From Mycobacterium sp. ENV421 (GTDB taxonomy: Bacteria > Actinomycetota > Actinomycetes > Mycobacteriales > Mycobacteriaceae), in assembly GCF_002887815.1 (NCBI RefSeq), contig NZ_PDHO01000012.1, positions 1 through 64,000 of the forward strand: a stretch of DNA of 64,000 bases, written 5' to 3'. The position numbers and the translations under genes were made by a program. This document shows, piece by piece, positions 47,812 to 60,459 of the stretch. The notes beneath the pieces were generated by a model. It was not told where the DNA came from and searched no databases. It saw only the letters and a program-made list of their open reading frames with translations. Numbering within the stretch: position 1 is the first letter of the stretch; the number at the start of each line of letters is the position of its first letter.

Positions 47812-48623
47812 GCGGTGTGAAGGGATACACGCTGGCCCGCATCGTGGTGCTGTGGGTCGGTGTCGTCGTGGTGGTCATGCCGATCGCATGGATCGTCCTG
47901 GCGAGCTTGAAATCTCCTGTACAGCTCAATGATCCGGCCCTCATCCTGTTCAGCCCCAATCTGGACAGCTGGCGGTCGGTGCTGTCCTCGGGCATCCTCG
48001 ACGCGGCGGCACGCAGCTTCGCAGTCGCGTTCATCAGTGTGGCCATCAGCCTTGTGGTCGGCTGCATGGGTGCGTACGCGATCACCACGTACCGCGCCGG
48101 CGGCACCGCCACCCGATTCGGGCTCCTTGCCGCGCAGATGATTCCGCCCGCCGTGCTGGTCTTTCCGTTCCTGACCATGGCGTATGCGCTTCGCCTGCAG
48201 GACAGCCTGGTACCGGTGATCTTCGCGCACCTGAGCTTCGTCGCGCCGGTGGTGACGTGGTTTCTCATCGGCTTCTTCGAGGCGGTGCCGAAGTCCATCG
48301 AAGAGCAGGCCCGCGTCGACGGCTTCGGCCGGTTCCGGGCGTTCCTGCTGGTCGTCCTGCCTCAGGTGTTGCCGGGCATCGGGGCGTCGGCGATCTTCGG
48401 CTTCACGCTGTCGTGGAACGACATGTTCTACGGCCTGATCCTGGCGCCGGGCAACGCCAAGATCCTGCCGGTGGCGATCGCCGGGTTCAACACCTTCCGC
48501 GGAGTGCAGATCGGATCGATGTGCGCGGCGATTTTGATCGCCGTCGTCCCGGTTGTCATCGCGAGCTTCTTTGTTCAGCGCCGCCTGGTCCAGGGCATCA
48601 GCGGCGGCGCGGTCAAGACCTAG
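47808..48623 (+). CDS. ABC sugar transporter permease 2 (MalG-type)
   Basis: This 271-residue protein starts at ATG 47808, overlapping permease 1. Helices begin with ARIVVLWVGVVVVVMPIAWI and continue with FAVAFISVAISLVVGCMGAY, AQMIPPAVLVFPFLTMAYAL and FAHLSFVAPVVTWFLIGFFE. The EAA loop is EEQARVDGFGRFRAFLLVVL, followed by PQVLPGIGASAIFGFTLSWN. It is the second membrane half of the CUT1-type importer. The ATPase gene follows after 23 bp. Confidence 0.95.
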   Translation: MSGVKGYTLARIVVLWVGVVVVVMPIAWIVLASLKSPVQLNDPALILFSPNLDSWRSVLSSGILDAAARSFAVAFISVAISLVVGCMGAYAITTYRAGGTATRFGLLAAQMIPPAVLVFPFLTMAYALRLQDSLVPVIFAHLSFVAPVVTWFLIGFFEAVPKSIEEQARVDGFGRFRAFLLVVLPQVLPGIGASAIFGFTLSWNDMFYGLILAPGNAKILPVAIAGFNTFRGVQIGSMCAAILIAVVPVVIASFFVQRRLVQGISGGAVKT

Positions 48624-48646
48624 CACGGCAGGAGAACGAAAACAGG

Positions 48647-49729
48647 ATGGCTACAGTCACTTTCAGTGGTGTGAACAAGGCCTACGGTGACGCTCGCATC
48701 GTCCACGACCTCGATCTCGAGATGGCGGACGGCTCGTTCACCGTGTTGGTGGGTCCGTCGGGATGCGGCAAGTCGACGTCGCTTCGGATGCTGGCCGGCC
48801 TGGAACCCGTCACCGCAGGCACCATCCGGATCGGCGACAAGGACGTCACCGCGCTCGAACCCAAGGACCGCGACATCGCGATGGTGTTCCAGAACTACGC
48901 GCTGTACCCGCACCTGACCGTCGAGCAGAACATCGCCTTTCCACTGCGCGCCAAGAAGATAGCCAAGAAGGAAGCCCGCGATCGAGCCGCGGCCGTCGCC
49001 GAGACACTCGGCCTCACCGGTGCGCTGTCGCGAAAGCCCAAGGACCTCAGCGGCGGTCAACAGCAGCGCGTCGCGATCGGCCGGGCGATCATCCGGGAGC
49101 CCGCGGTGTTTTTGTTCGACGAGCCGTTGAGCAACCTGGATGCCAAGCTCCGCGTCGAAACCCGCACCGAGCTGTTGCGCATCCAGCGCAGGCTGGGCAT
49201 CACCTCGCTGTACGTGACCCACGATCAGGAAGAGGCGATGACCCTGTCCGACCGCATGGTCGTGATGAACGAAGGCCGCATCGCGCAGCAGGGCGCCCCG
49301 TTGGAGGTCTACACCAAGCCGGCCAGCACCTTCGTCGCCGGCTTCGTCGGAAGCCCCAAGATGAACCTGGTGCCCGGCGTGATCGACGGCGGGACGTTCC
49401 GCTCGTCCGACGGCCTGGCACTGCCGGTCGGGAATGTCGCCCGGCACTCGGAGCCGGTGACCGTCGGCTTCCGTCCGGAGCATCTCGTGCTCCACCGGCC
49501 CGACGGCGACAACGACTCGCCGCTCGGCTCCACCGGCCGAGTGGCCCTGATAGAGCATCTCGGCCCGCGTGCGATCGTCGCCGTCGAGGCGTCCGGCTGC
49601 ACGCTGGTCAGCGTTCTCGACATCGCGCAGCTCGGTGATCTCGCCGAAGGCGCCCGGGTGGCGATGTCGGTCCGCGACGGCGGACTGCACGTGTTCGACA
49701 AAGCCACCGGCGCCCGCATCGAGTCGTGA
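48647..49729 (+). CDS. ABC sugar transporter ATP-binding protein (UgpC/MsmK-type)
   Basis: This 360-residue protein starts at ATG 48647, with GGAGAACG upstream. Walker A is VGPSGCGKSTSLRMLAG, the signature LSGGQQQRVAIGRA, Walker B VFLFDEPLSNLDAKLR and the H-loop VTHDQEEAMTLSDRM. About residues 240-360 are the regulatory TOBE-like domain (TVGFRPEHLVLHRPDG). It powers import of the locus sugar. A dedicated ATPase within the operon means that the transporter does not have to share a genome-wide MsmK protein. It ends one base into the next gene (TGATG). Confidence 0.95.
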   Translation: MATVTFSGVNKAYGDARIVHDLDLEMADGSFTVLVGPSGCGKSTSLRMLAGLEPVTAGTIRIGDKDVTALEPKDRDIAMVFQNYALYPHLTVEQNIAFPLRAKKIAKKEARDRAAAVAETLGLTGALSRKPKDLSGGQQQRVAIGRAIIREPAVFLFDEPLSNLDAKLRVETRTELLRIQRRLGITSLYVTHDQEEAMTLSDRMVVMNEGRIAQQGAPLEVYTKPASTFVAGFVGSPKMNLVPGVIDGGTFRSSDGLALPVGNVARHSEPVTVGFRPEHLVLHRPDGDNDSPLGSTGRVALIEHLGPRAIVAVEASGCTLVSVLDIAQLGDLAEGARVAMSVRDGGLHVFDKATGARIES

Positions 49730-50469
49730 TGAGCACCGCGGAGTTACTCGACGTCGCGCTGGCGGCCGCCCGCAGCGGGGCGGACGTGCTCGCCGCAGGG
49801 GCCCGAGGCGAGCTCCAGATCACCACCAAGGGGGAGCAGGGCAACCTGGTCACGAACGTCGACGTCGCCGCCGAGCATGCGGTGCGCGGTGTGATCGACG
49901 CGCGGCGGCCGGCCGACGAGATCACCGGGGAGGAACTGCCTCCCGCCGGACGGCAAACGGCTCAGGTCAGGTGGTCGATCGATCCACTCGACGGAACCAC
50001 CAACTTCACCAGGGGAATCCCTTACTACGCAACGTGTGTCGGCGCGGTGGATGCCGACGGCCGCTGGCTGGCCGGGGCGGTGGTGGCCCCGGCGCTGGGC
50101 AAGACCTACTTCGCGCATCGCGGCGGGGGCGCGTGGCTCGCCGACAGCGGCGGGGTGCGTCGGCTCACCGGCCCCGACGGTCACCGAGGCGCGCGACTGC
50201 TCGGCATGGGGTACTCGTACTCCGCCGATGTGCGCCGCGAGCAGTTCACGTTGACGGCGCAGCAGATGCGCGACTACACCGATGCCCGGATCTTCGGTTC
50301 GGCGGCGTTGGCGATCTGCGCCGTCGCCGAGGGTGCGATCGACGGGTTCGTCGAAACCGATCTCGCCGAGCATGATTGGGCCGCCGCGGCCGTCATCGCC
50401 GAAGAAGCCGGACTTGCGGTCAGCCGGCCGGTGGCGGGGTCGTCGGCAGTGGCAGTCGAGCTGCCGTAG
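49729..50469 (+). CDS. inositol-monophosphatase-family phosphatase
   Basis: This 246-residue protein starts at ATG 49729 (GTG 49726 is possible), overlapping the ATPase stop. The metal-binding motifs are GEELPPAGRQ, WSIDPLDGTTNFTRGIPYYA and the C-terminal EHDWAAAAVIAEEAGL. The family removes phosphate from inositol phosphates, sugar bisphosphates, histidinol phosphate or nucleotides such as PAP. As the last gene of the carbohydrate operon, it probably acts on a sugar phosphate of the pathway, or recycles inositol if the imported compound is inositol-like. That choice cannot be made from sequence. Confidence 0.9.
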   Translation: MSTAELLDVALAAARSGADVLAAGARGELQITTKGEQGNLVTNVDVAAEHAVRGVIDARRPADEITGEELPPAGRQTAQVRWSIDPLDGTTNFTRGIPYYATCVGAVDADGRWLAGAVVAPALGKTYFAHRGGGAWLADSGGVRRLTGPDGHRGARLLGMGYSYSADVRREQFTLTAQQMRDYTDARIFGSAALAICAVAEGAIDGFVETDLAEHDWAAAAVIAEEAGLAVSRPVAGSSAVAVELP

Positions 50470-50471
50470 CG

Positions 50472-51674
50472 CTAGAGACCCAGCGCGCCGTAGGTGCGCC
50501 GGACGAACTTCGGCTGCACCGACTGCAGCTTGGCCAGCGAGGTGTTGCCGGCCACCGCCTCGGCCGGCGCGCTCATGTTCGGATAGTTCTGGATCAGGTA
50601 GATCAGGATCAGGTCGTTGGCCGGGTCGGCCTGCCACCAGGTTCCGTACGCTCCTGGCCAGCTGAACGTGCCCAGCCCGCCAGGGCCGTACAACTGCCCG
50701 GATTTCGCCGGATCGGTCACCACGGACAGGTTCAAGCCGAAGCCACGCCCCACCCAGAACGGCAGACCAAGGAACGGGAACTGCTTCTGCTCCGCGGTGA
50801 GGCGGTCGGTACGCATCGACTGCACCGACTCCGGCGACAGGACCCGCACCCCGTCGACGTCACCGCCGCCGAGCAGCATGCGGGCAAAGCGCAGATAGTC
50901 GTCGACGGTGGTGACCAGACCGGCCCCGCCCTGAGCGAACCGCGGCTCGGTCACCGGGATGGGCCCCATGGCGTCGTGCTGCAGGCCGGATTCCGGGTCG
51001 AGGCGATACATCGTGGCGGCCCGGGCGCGCTTGTCGGGGGAGATGAAGAAGCCGGTGTCGGACATGCCGAGGGGCTCGAAGATCCGCTCAGCGAGGACCG
51101 TGTGCAGCGGTTTGCCCTCGATCCGGGAGATCGCGATGCCGAGCACGTCGGTGGCCTGGCTGTAGGTGAGCCGCTCCCCAGGCTGGTGCACCAGCGGCAG
51201 CTGGGCGATCTCGGCGAGCCAGTGATCCTGGTCCTGGCGCAGCGACACCCGGCCGTAGGCGCGGCTGATCGGGCCGGCCACCGAGAACACGTAGGCGAGC
51301 CCGCTGCGGTGGGTCATCAGGTCGTCGATCGTGATGGCCCGGCGCGCGGGCACCGTGCGGTCCAGCGGGCCGGCCGGGTCCACCAGGACCTGCATGTCGG
51401 CCAGCTCGGGCAGCCAGCGGGTGACCGGATCGGTCAGTGTGAGCTTGCCCTCTTCGACCAGCGCCATCGCGGCCGCCACCGTCACCGGCTTGGTCATCGA
51501 GGCCACCCGGAAGATCGTGTCGCGCTGCATCGGCAGACCGGCCTCGACATCGCGATACCCGATCTCGTTGACCTGCAGTATGTTTCCCCGCTGCCAGGCC
51601 AGGGTGACGGCCCCGGCCAGTAGTCCGGAATCGACTGCCTGCACGACGGAGGTGCGGTTGTCCCCGAGGTTCAC
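50472..51674 (-). CDS. serine hydrolase, class C beta-lactamase-like
   Basis: This 400-residue protein starts at GTG 51674, with a TAGAGT hexamer 7 bases upstream. The nucleophile motif SMTK is at residues 59-62 in FRVASMTKPVTVA, and the tyrosine motif is probably YSQ in RLTYSQATDVLG. Further marks are LMTHRSGLAYVF and, near the end, GPGGLGTFSWPGAYGTWW. It resembles the EstB/LipD-like esterases and penicillin-binding-fold hydrolases that are common in mycobacteria. No signal peptide is visible. It separates the sugar locus from the pyr operon, whose promoter is divergent from it. Confidence 0.87.
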   Translation of the reverse strand: MNLGDNRTSVVQAVDSGLLAGAVTLAWQRGNILQVNEIGYRDVEAGLPMQRDTIFRVASMTKPVTVAAAMALVEEGKLTLTDPVTRWLPELADMQVLVDPAGPLDRTVPARRAITIDDLMTHRSGLAYVFSVAGPISRAYGRVSLRQDQDHWLAEIAQLPLVHQPGERLTYSQATDVLGIAISRIEGKPLHTVLAERIFEPLGMSDTGFFISPDKRARAATMYRLDPESGLQHDAMGPIPVTEPRFAQGGAGLVTTVDDYLRFARMLLGGGDVDGVRVLSPESVQSMRTDRLTAEQKQFPFLGLPFWVGRGFGLNLSVVTDPAKSGQLYGPGGLGTFSWPGAYGTWWQADPANDLILIYLIQNYPNMSAPAEAVAGNTSLAKLQSVQPKFVRRTYGALGL

Positions 51675-51681
51675 CGTAAGA

Positions 51682-51687
51682 ACTCTA
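51682..51687 (-). promoter_or_regulatory. -10 hexamer TAGAGT for the serine hydrolase gene
   Basis: TAGAGT on the minus strand is 7 bases from GTG 51674, with no Shine-Dalgarno between them. This indicates a leaderless start. Confidence 0.55.
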
Positions 51688-51725
51688 CTGACGGGCGTGT
51701 TTCGGGATCCGCCGGCAAGGGGTGT

Positions 51726-51731
51726 TAGGCT
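51726..51731 (+). promoter_or_regulatory. -10 hexamer TAGGCT of the pyr operon
   Basis: TAGGCT lies about 65 bases upstream of pyrR GTG 51797. Transcription would start near 51736-51739, giving a leader of close to 60 bases that includes the PyrR-loop element. The -35 is weak (TTCGGG 51701-51706, spacer 19). Confidence 0.5.
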
Positions 51732-51758
51732 CCCCGACAGTTCGACATCCTTTAACGA

Positions 51759-51784
51759 TCCGTCCAGAGAGGCGGAGAAGGAGG
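51759..51784 (+). promoter_or_regulatory. PyrR-binding RNA hairpin next to the pyrR ribosome-binding site
   Basis: TCCG (51759-51762) pairs with CGGA (51773-51776) around the loop TCCAGAGAGG (51763-51772). This loop matches the PyrR-binding consensus known from Bacillus attenuators. AAGGAGG (51778-51784), the probable Shine-Dalgarno for pyrR GTG 51797, follows after one base. There is no terminator-type stem, so translational repression is expected. That is the mechanism reported for the M. smegmatis pyr operon. Confidence 0.78.
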
Positions 51785-51796
51785 TCCGGAAAGCTC

Positions 51797-52363
51797 GTGG
51801 GCTCCACCGACCGCGAATTGATGTCCGATGCGGACGTCGGTAGAACCGTTTCCCGCATCGCCCACCAGATCATCGAGAAGACCGCTCTCGACGCCCCCGA
51901 TGCGCCCCGCGTCATCCTCCTCGGCATCCCGACCCGGGGCGTCACCCTCGCCAACCGGCTGGCCGCCAAGATCCATGAATTCTCCGGCGTCACCGTCGAG
52001 CGCGGTGGCCTGGACATCACGCTCTACCGCGACGACCTGGACTTCAAGCCGCCCCGCGCCCTGGAGGAGACCTCCATCCCGGCCGGCGGGATCGACGGCG
52101 CCCTGGTGATCCTCGTCGACGACGTGCTCTACACCGGGCGGTCGGTCCGCTCGGCGCTGGACGCCCTGCGCGACATCGGCCGCCCCACCGTGGTGCAGCT
52201 GGCGGTCCTGGTCGACCGCGGGCACCGTGAGCTGCCGCTGCGGGCCGACTATGTCGGCAAGAACGTGCCCACGTCACGCAGCGAGAACGTCAAGGTGCGG
52301 CTGGTCGAGGACGACGGCGTGGAAGGTATCTGGATCGCACCGCAGGGAGGTCCCGCCAGATGA
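51797..52363 (+). CDS. pyrR: pyrimidine operon regulator / uracil phosphoribosyltransferase
   Basis: This 188-residue protein starts at GTG 51797 ([20 protein letters not shown]). The phosphoribosyltransferase loop is [20 protein letters not shown], with [20 protein letters not shown] and [14 protein letters not shown] upstream. PyrR binds its leader RNA when UMP is high. It can also make UMP from uracil and PRPP. Its own mRNA leader carries the target hairpin at 51759-51784, so the operon is probably autoregulated. The stop overlaps pyrB by 4 bp. Confidence 0.96.
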   Translation: MGSTDRELMSDADVGRTVSRIAHQIIEKTALDAPDAPRVILLGIPTRGVTLANRLAAKIHEFSGVTVERGGLDITLYRDDLDFKPPRALEETSIPAGGIDGALVILVDDVLYTGRSVRSALDALRDIGRPTVVQLAVLVDRGHRELPLRADYVGKNVPTSRSENVKVRLVEDDGVEGIWIAPQGGPAR

Positions 52364-53352
52364 CCATCCGGCATCTACTCTCGGCGGGCGACCTGACCCG
52401 CGACGAGGCCACCGCCATCCTGGACAACGCCGACCGGTTCCGGCAGGCGCTGCTCGGACGCGAGGTCAAGAAGCTGCCGACCCTGCGCGGGCGCACGATC
52501 ATCACGATGTTCTACGAGAACTCCACCCGCACCCGGGTGTCGTTCGAGGTGGCAGGCAAGTGGATGAGCGCCGACGTGATCAACGTCAGCGCCTCGGGGT
52601 CCTCGGTGGCCAAGGGTGAATCGTTGCGGGACACCGCGCTGACGCTGCGCGCCGCCGGCGCCGACGCGCTGATCATCCGGCACCCCGCCTCGGGGGCGGC
52701 CCAGCAGCTGGCGGAGTGGACGGCCGAGGAGCCGGCACCGGGCCTTGCCCAGGGGGCAGGAGCGGAGCGACTCGGGGGAGGACCGTCGGTGATCAACGCC
52801 GGCGACGGCACACACGAACATCCCACCCAGGCGCTGCTCGACGCGCTGACGCTGCGCCAGCGCCTCGGTGACATCGAGGGCCGCCGGGTGGTGATCGTCG
52901 GCGACATCCTGCACAGCCGGGTGGCGCGGTCGAACGTGTCGCTGCTGGCCACATTGGGCGCCGAGGTGGTGCTGGTCTCGCCACCGACGCTGCTGCCGGT
53001 CGGGGTTTCCGACTGGCCGGTGACGGTGTCGCACGACCTGGACGCCGAGCTGCCCGGCGCCGACGCGGTGATGATGCTGCGGGTGCAGGCCGAACGGATG
53101 AACGGCGGGTTCTTCCCCTCCGAGCGCGAGTACTCCATCCGCTACGGGCTGTCCGATCGCAGGCAGGCGGTGCTGCCCGGGCATGCCGTGGTGCTGCACC
53201 CCGGCCCGATGCTGCGCGGTATGGAGATTTCCTACGCGGTGGCGGATTCATCGCAATCGGCTGTGCTGCAACAGGTTTCCAACGGTGTGCACGTGCGGAT
53301 GGCGGTGCTGTTCCATCTGCTGGTCGGCACGGACGAGGCGGTGAGCGTATGA
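52360..53352 (+). CDS. pyrB: aspartate carbamoyltransferase catalytic chain, with internal insertion
   Basis: This 330-residue enzyme starts at ATG 52360, overlapping pyrR. It makes carbamoyl aspartate. The carbamoyl-phosphate site reads [20 protein letters not shown], followed by [49 protein letters not shown] and [16 protein letters not shown]. Between AEWT and SVINAGDG there is an extra low-complexity stretch ([19 protein letters not shown]), longer than what I recall from the M. tuberculosis enzyme. It lies in a surface loop before the conserved HPTQ helix and is in frame. pyrC overlaps by 4 bp. Mycobacteria have no PyrI regulatory chain nearby. Confidence 0.95.
   Translation: MTIRHLLSAGDLTRDEATAILDNADRFRQALLGREVKKLPTLRGRTIITMFYENSTRTRVSFEVAGKWMSADVINVSASGSSVAKGESLRDTALTLRAAGADALIIRHPASGAAQQLAEWTAEEPAPGLAQGAGAERLGGGPSVINAGDGTHEHPTQALLDALTLRQRLGDIEGRRVVIVGDILHSRVARSNVSLLATLGAEVVLVSPPTLLPVGVSDWPVTVSHDLDAELPGADAVMMLRVQAERMNGGFFPSEREYSIRYGLSDRRQAVLPGHAVVLHPGPMLRGMEISYAVADSSQSAVLQQVSNGVHVRMAVLFHLLVGTDEAVSV
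52760..52777 (+). repeat. GC-rich intragenic word in the pyrB insertion
   Basis: GAGCGGAGCGACTCGGGG lies in the extra segment of pyrB. It shares 14 of 18 positions with the ruvX-tail word (23981-23998), and its core GCGGAGCGAC also occurs in the reverse complement of the DUF2126 repeat (1-55). Confidence 0.45.
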
Positions 53353-54641
53353 GCGTGTTGATCCGCGGTGTGCGGCTCTACGGCGAAGGCGACCAGGTAG
53401 ACGTCCTGGTGACCGACGGCCAGATCGCCGAGATCGGCCCCACGCTGGCGGTCCCGGATGATGCCGACGTGATCGACGCCACCGGCCAGGTGCTGCTGCC
53501 CGGCTTCGTCGACCTGCATACCCACCTGCGTGAGCCGGGCCGCGAGTACGCCGAGGACATCGAAACCGGTTCGGCCGCCGCGGCTCTGGGCGGTTACACC
53601 GCGGTGTTCGCGATGGCCAACACCGACCCGGTGGCCGACAGCCCGGTGGTGACCGACCACGTGTGGCGGCGCGGTCAGCAGGTCGGCCTGGTCGACGTGC
53701 ACCCGGTGGGAGCGGTCACCGTGGGGCTGCAGGGCAAGCAACTCACCGAGATGGGCCTGATGGCCGGCGGGGTCGCCCAGGTCAAGTTGTTCTCCGACGA
53801 CGGTGTGTGCGTGGATGATCCGCTGGTGATGCGCCGAGCGTTGGAGTACGCCACCGGCCTGGGCGTGCTGATCGCCCAGCACGCCGAGGAGCCCCGCCTC
53901 ACCGTCGGCGCCGTCGCGCACGAAGGCCCCAACGCCGCGCGACTCGGCCTGGCCGGCTGGCCGCGGGCAGCCGAGGAATCGATCGTCGCCCGTGACGCGC
54001 TGCTGGCCCGCGACGCCGGTGCTCGGGTCCACATCTGCCATGCGTCCACCGCCGGAACGGTCGAGATCATCAAATGGGCCAAGCAGCAGGGCATTTCGAT
54101 CACAGCCGAAGTCACCCCGCATCACCTGCTGCTCGACGACAGCAGGCTGGCCAGCTACGACGGGGTGAACCGGGTGAACCCGCCGCTGCGCGAGGTCGCC
54201 GACGCCCAAGCCTTGCGCCAGGCGCTGGCCGACGGGGTGCTCGACTGTGTGGCCACCGATCACGCCCCGCACGCCGAACACGAGAAGTGCTGTGAATTCT
54301 CCCGGGCCCGGCCCGGCATGCTCGGTCTGCAGACCGCGCTGTCGGTGGTCGTCGAGACCATGGTGCAGACCGGCCTGCTGGACTGGCGCGGCGTCGCACG
54401 GGTGATGAGCGAGAACCCGGCCCGCATCGTCGGTCTCGATGACCAGGGCCGCCCGCTGGAGATCGGGGAGCCGGCCAACCTCGTCGTCGTCGACCCCGAC
54501 ACCACCTGGGTGGTCGAGGGCACCGAATTGGCCAGCCGCTCGGCCAACACCCCGTTCGCCGCGATGACGTTGCCTGCCACGGTCACCGCGACCCTGCTGC
54601 GCGGTGTGGTCACGGCGCGGGACGGGAAGAGCCCCGCATGA
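53349..54641 (+). CDS. pyrC: dihydroorotase
   Basis: This 430-residue enzyme starts at ATG 53349, overlapping pyrB. It closes carbamoyl aspartate to dihydroorotate. The zinc motif is [12 protein letters not shown] (HxH), with [24 protein letters not shown] sequence around the bridging region, [32 protein letters not shown] and [14 protein letters not shown] carrying the remaining His and Asp ligands. This is the type I (long) bacterial form. It overlaps the next gene by 4 bp. Confidence 0.97.
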   Translation: MSVLIRGVRLYGEGDQVDVLVTDGQIAEIGPTLAVPDDADVIDATGQVLLPGFVDLHTHLREPGREYAEDIETGSAAAALGGYTAVFAMANTDPVADSPVVTDHVWRRGQQVGLVDVHPVGAVTVGLQGKQLTEMGLMAGGVAQVKLFSDDGVCVDDPLVMRRALEYATGLGVLIAQHAEEPRLTVGAVAHEGPNAARLGLAGWPRAAEESIVARDALLARDAGARVHICHASTAGTVEIIKWAKQQGISITAEVTPHHLLLDDSRLASYDGVNRVNPPLREVADAQALRQALADGVLDCVATDHAPHAEHEKCCEFSRARPGMLGLQTALSVVVETMVQTGLLDWRGVARVMSENPARIVGLDDQGRPLEIGEPANLVVVDPDTTWVVEGTELASRSANTPFAAMTLPATVTATLLRGVVTARDGKSPA

Positions 54642-55168
54642 ACACCGGTACGGCGATCGGATCGTTCGTCTTCGCGTTCGTGATCGTCGTGATCATCGGT
54701 GTGCTGATCGGCCGGATGCTGCGTGGCTGGAAGCAACGGGCCCGCCGGCAGATGGACCTGCTCGGCGAATTGCCAGCCCTGCCGGACCTACTGGGCTCGG
54801 CCACCGTCGCGCCGACCCGCGGCCTCTATGTCGGCAGTACGCTGGCACCGAATTGGCTGGAACGCATCGCAGCCGGTGACCTGGGCTACCGGTCCAAAGC
54901 GGTATTGACCCGCTACCCCGAGGGCATCCTGCTCGAGCGCTCCGGCGCGACGCCGATCTGGATCCCGCAAGACGCCATCACCGCCATCCGCACCGAGCGC
55001 GGACTGGCGGGCAAGGTCATCCCCGGTGGCCGCAACAAGACCGACTCGCCGGCAGGCATTCTGGCGATTCGGTGGCGGCTGCCATCAGGCACTGAGATCG
55101 ATACGGGCTTTCGCGGCGACGACCGCCGCGACTACGCCCGGTGGACGACAACAGGAGAAGCAGCGTGA
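54638..55168 (+). CDS. PH-like domain membrane protein (Rv1382-like)
   Basis: This 176-residue protein starts at ATG 54638. One N-terminal helix ([19 protein letters not shown]) is followed by a basic segment and a cytoplasmic bacterial PH-like beta domain: [40 protein letters not shown] and [19 protein letters not shown]. The gene always lies between pyrC and carA in mycobacteria, but it has no known enzymatic role. It may tether or sense at the membrane, which is an inference. It overlaps pyrC and carA by 4 bp each. Confidence 0.85.
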   Translation: MNTGTAIGSFVFAFVIVVIIGVLIGRMLRGWKQRARRQMDLLGELPALPDLLGSATVAPTRGLYVGSTLAPNWLERIAAGDLGYRSKAVLTRYPEGILLERSGATPIWIPQDAITAIRTERGLAGKVIPGGRNKTDSPAGILAIRWRLPSGTEIDTGFRGDDRRDYARWTTTGEAA

Positions 55169-56286
55169 CGGGTAAAGCCCATCTGGTACTGGAGGACGGG
55201 CGGGTCTACACCGGTACCGAATTCGGTGCTGTCGGACAGACTCTCGGTGAGGCGGTGTTCTCCACCGGAATGTCGGGCTATCAGGAGACCCTCACCGATC
55301 CCAGCTACCACCGCCAGATCGTGGTGGCCACCGCCCCGCAGATCGGCAACACCGGCTGGAACCACGAGGACGCCGAGAGTCGCGGCGACAAGATCTGGGT
55401 GGCCGGCTACGTCGTGCGTGACCCGTCGCCGCGCCCCTCGAACTGGCGCGCCACCGGGACACTCGACGACGAACTCACCCGGCAGGGCATCGTCGGGATC
55501 GCAGGCATCGACACCCGCGCGGTGGTGCGCCACCTGCGCACCCGCGGCTCGATGAAGGCAGGCGTGTTCTCCGGCCCGGCGCTCGCAGACACCGAGGAAC
55601 TGCTGAGCCGGGTCCGCAACCAGCCCTCGATGCTGGGCGCCGACCTGGCCGGCCAAGTCTCGACCGACGCGGTGTACACGGTCGAACCTGAAGGGGCGCA
55701 ACGGTTCACGGTCGCGGCCATCGACCTCGGCATCAAGACCAACACCCCACGCAACTTCGCCAAGCGGGGGATCGCCACCCACGTGCTGCCCGCCGGGGCG
55801 ACGTTCGAGCAGATCGCCGACCTGCGGCCGGACGGGGTGTTCCTGTCCAACGGGCCCGGCGACCCGGCGACCGCCGACCACATCGTGGAGGTCACCCGTG
55901 CGGTGCTCGGTGCCGGAATCCCGCTGTTCGGCATCTGCTTCGGCAACCAGATCCTCGGCCGGGCACTGGGCCGGTCCACCTACAAGATGGTGTTCGGGCA
56001 CCGCGGCATCAACGTGCCGGTGATCGACCACCAGACCGGCACCGTCGCGATCACGGCGCAGAACCACGGCTTCGCGCTGGAAGGTGAAGCCGGCGAACGA
56101 TTCGACACGGACTTCGGGCCGGCCATGGTCAGTCACACCTGTGCCAACGACGGCGTCGTCGAGGGCATCAAACTCGTTGACGGACGGGCGTTCTCGGTGC
56201 AGTACCACCCGGAGGCCGCGGCCGGACCACATGACGCGAACTACCTGTTCGACCAATTCATCGACCTGATGGCGGGGGAGAAGTAG
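55165..56286 (+). CDS. carA: carbamoyl-phosphate synthase small subunit (glutaminase)
   Basis: This 373-residue protein starts at GTG 55165 ([17 protein letters not shown]), overlapping the previous stop; ATG-like codons further up (55141) would add 8 residues. The N-terminal domain has [20 protein letters not shown]. The class I glutaminase triad is shown by [15 protein letters not shown] (Cys), and by His and Glu in [13 protein letters not shown]. It releases ammonia from glutamine for CarB. The product feeds both pyrimidine and arginine synthesis. carB begins immediately after the stop (0-bp gap). Confidence 0.97.
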   Translation: MTGKAHLVLEDGRVYTGTEFGAVGQTLGEAVFSTGMSGYQETLTDPSYHRQIVVATAPQIGNTGWNHEDAESRGDKIWVAGYVVRDPSPRPSNWRATGTLDDELTRQGIVGIAGIDTRAVVRHLRTRGSMKAGVFSGPALADTEELLSRVRNQPSMLGADLAGQVSTDAVYTVEPEGAQRFTVAAIDLGIKTNTPRNFAKRGIATHVLPAGATFEQIADLRPDGVFLSNGPGDPATADHIVEVTRAVLGAGIPLFGICFGNQILGRALGRSTYKMVFGHRGINVPVIDHQTGTVAITAQNHGFALEGEAGERFDTDFGPAMVSHTCANDGVVEGIKLVDGRAFSVQYHPEAAAGPHDANYLFDQFIDLMAGEK

Positions 56287-59628
<3,342 letters not shown>

Positions 59629-59637
59629 GATGTGCCG

Positions 59638-60459
59638 ATGACCGAGACCTTCGGCGTCCGGCTGGCCGCGGCGATCGCCGAGCGCGGTCCGCTGTGCCTG
59701 GGCATCGACCCGCACCCGGAGCTGCTGCGCGCCTGGGATCTACCGGTCAGCGCCGACGGCCTGGCCCGGTTCAGCGAGAACTGCGTGCAGGCGTATGCCG
59801 GATTCGCGATCGTCAAACCACAGGTGGCGTTCTTCGAGGCTTACGGCTCAGCGGGTTTCGCGGTCCTCGAGACCACGATCGCCGCGCTGCGGGAGGCGGG
59901 TGTGCTGGTGCTCGCCGACGCCAAGCGCGGCGACATCGGGTCGACGATGGCGGCGTACGCGCAGGCCTGGGCCGGCGACGGTCCGCTGGCCGCCGACGCG
60001 GTCACCGCCTCGCCCTACCTCGGGTTCGGCTCGCTGCACCCGCTTTTGGAGCTGGCCGCGACCAACGGCCGCGGCGTGTTCGTGCTCGCCGCGACGTCCA
60101 ACCCCGAAGGCGCCTCGGTGCAGCGCGCCATGACCGGGCAGCGCACCGTCGCGCAGGCGATCGTCGACGAGGCGGCTGCGATCAACCGAGCCGACCAGCC
60201 GCAACTGGGCTCGGTCGGCGTCGTGGTCGGCGCCACGCTGGATGTGGTGCCCGACCTCAGTGAGCTCGGCGGGCCGGTGCTGGTGCCCGGCGTCGGCGCC
60301 CAGGGCGGACGCCCCGAGACCCTCGGCGGTCTCGGGGGCGCCCTACCCGGGCAGGTGCTGCCCGCGGTGAGCCGGGAGGTCCTGCGCGCCGGACCGGCCG
60401 TCGCCGCGATTCGGGCGGCGGCCGACCAGCTGCGTGACCAGGTGGCGTATCTGGCCTAG
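59638..60459 (+). CDS. pyrF: orotidine 5'-phosphate decarboxylase (type 2)
   Basis: This 273-residue enzyme starts at ATG 59638 (GTG 59632 adds two residues). It converts OMP to [60 protein letters not shown] (catalytic Asp/Lys network), [18 protein letters not shown] and [20 protein letters not shown] are the type 2 signatures. It is the last gene of the pyr operon, 9 bp after carB. It overlaps the convergent secreted-protein gene by 4 bp. Confidence 0.96.
   Translation: MTETFGVRLAAAIAERGPLCLGIDPHPELLRAWDLPVSADGLARFSENCVQAYAGFAIVKPQVAFFEAYGSAGFAVLETTIAALREAGVLVLADAKRGDIGSTMAAYAQAWAGDGPLAADAVTASPYLGFGSLHPLLELAATNGRGVFVLAATSNPEGASVQRAMTGQRTVAQAIVDEAAAINRADQPQLGSVGVVVGATLDVVPDLSELGGPVLVPGVGAQGGRPETLGGLGGALPGQVLPAVSREVLRAGPAVAAIRAAADQLRDQVAYLA

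Noticed and set aside
41516..50469. Sugar locus as a prophage or integrative element
   Set aside because: No integrase, tRNA target, attachment-site repeat or phage gene was seen, and base composition looks like the rest.
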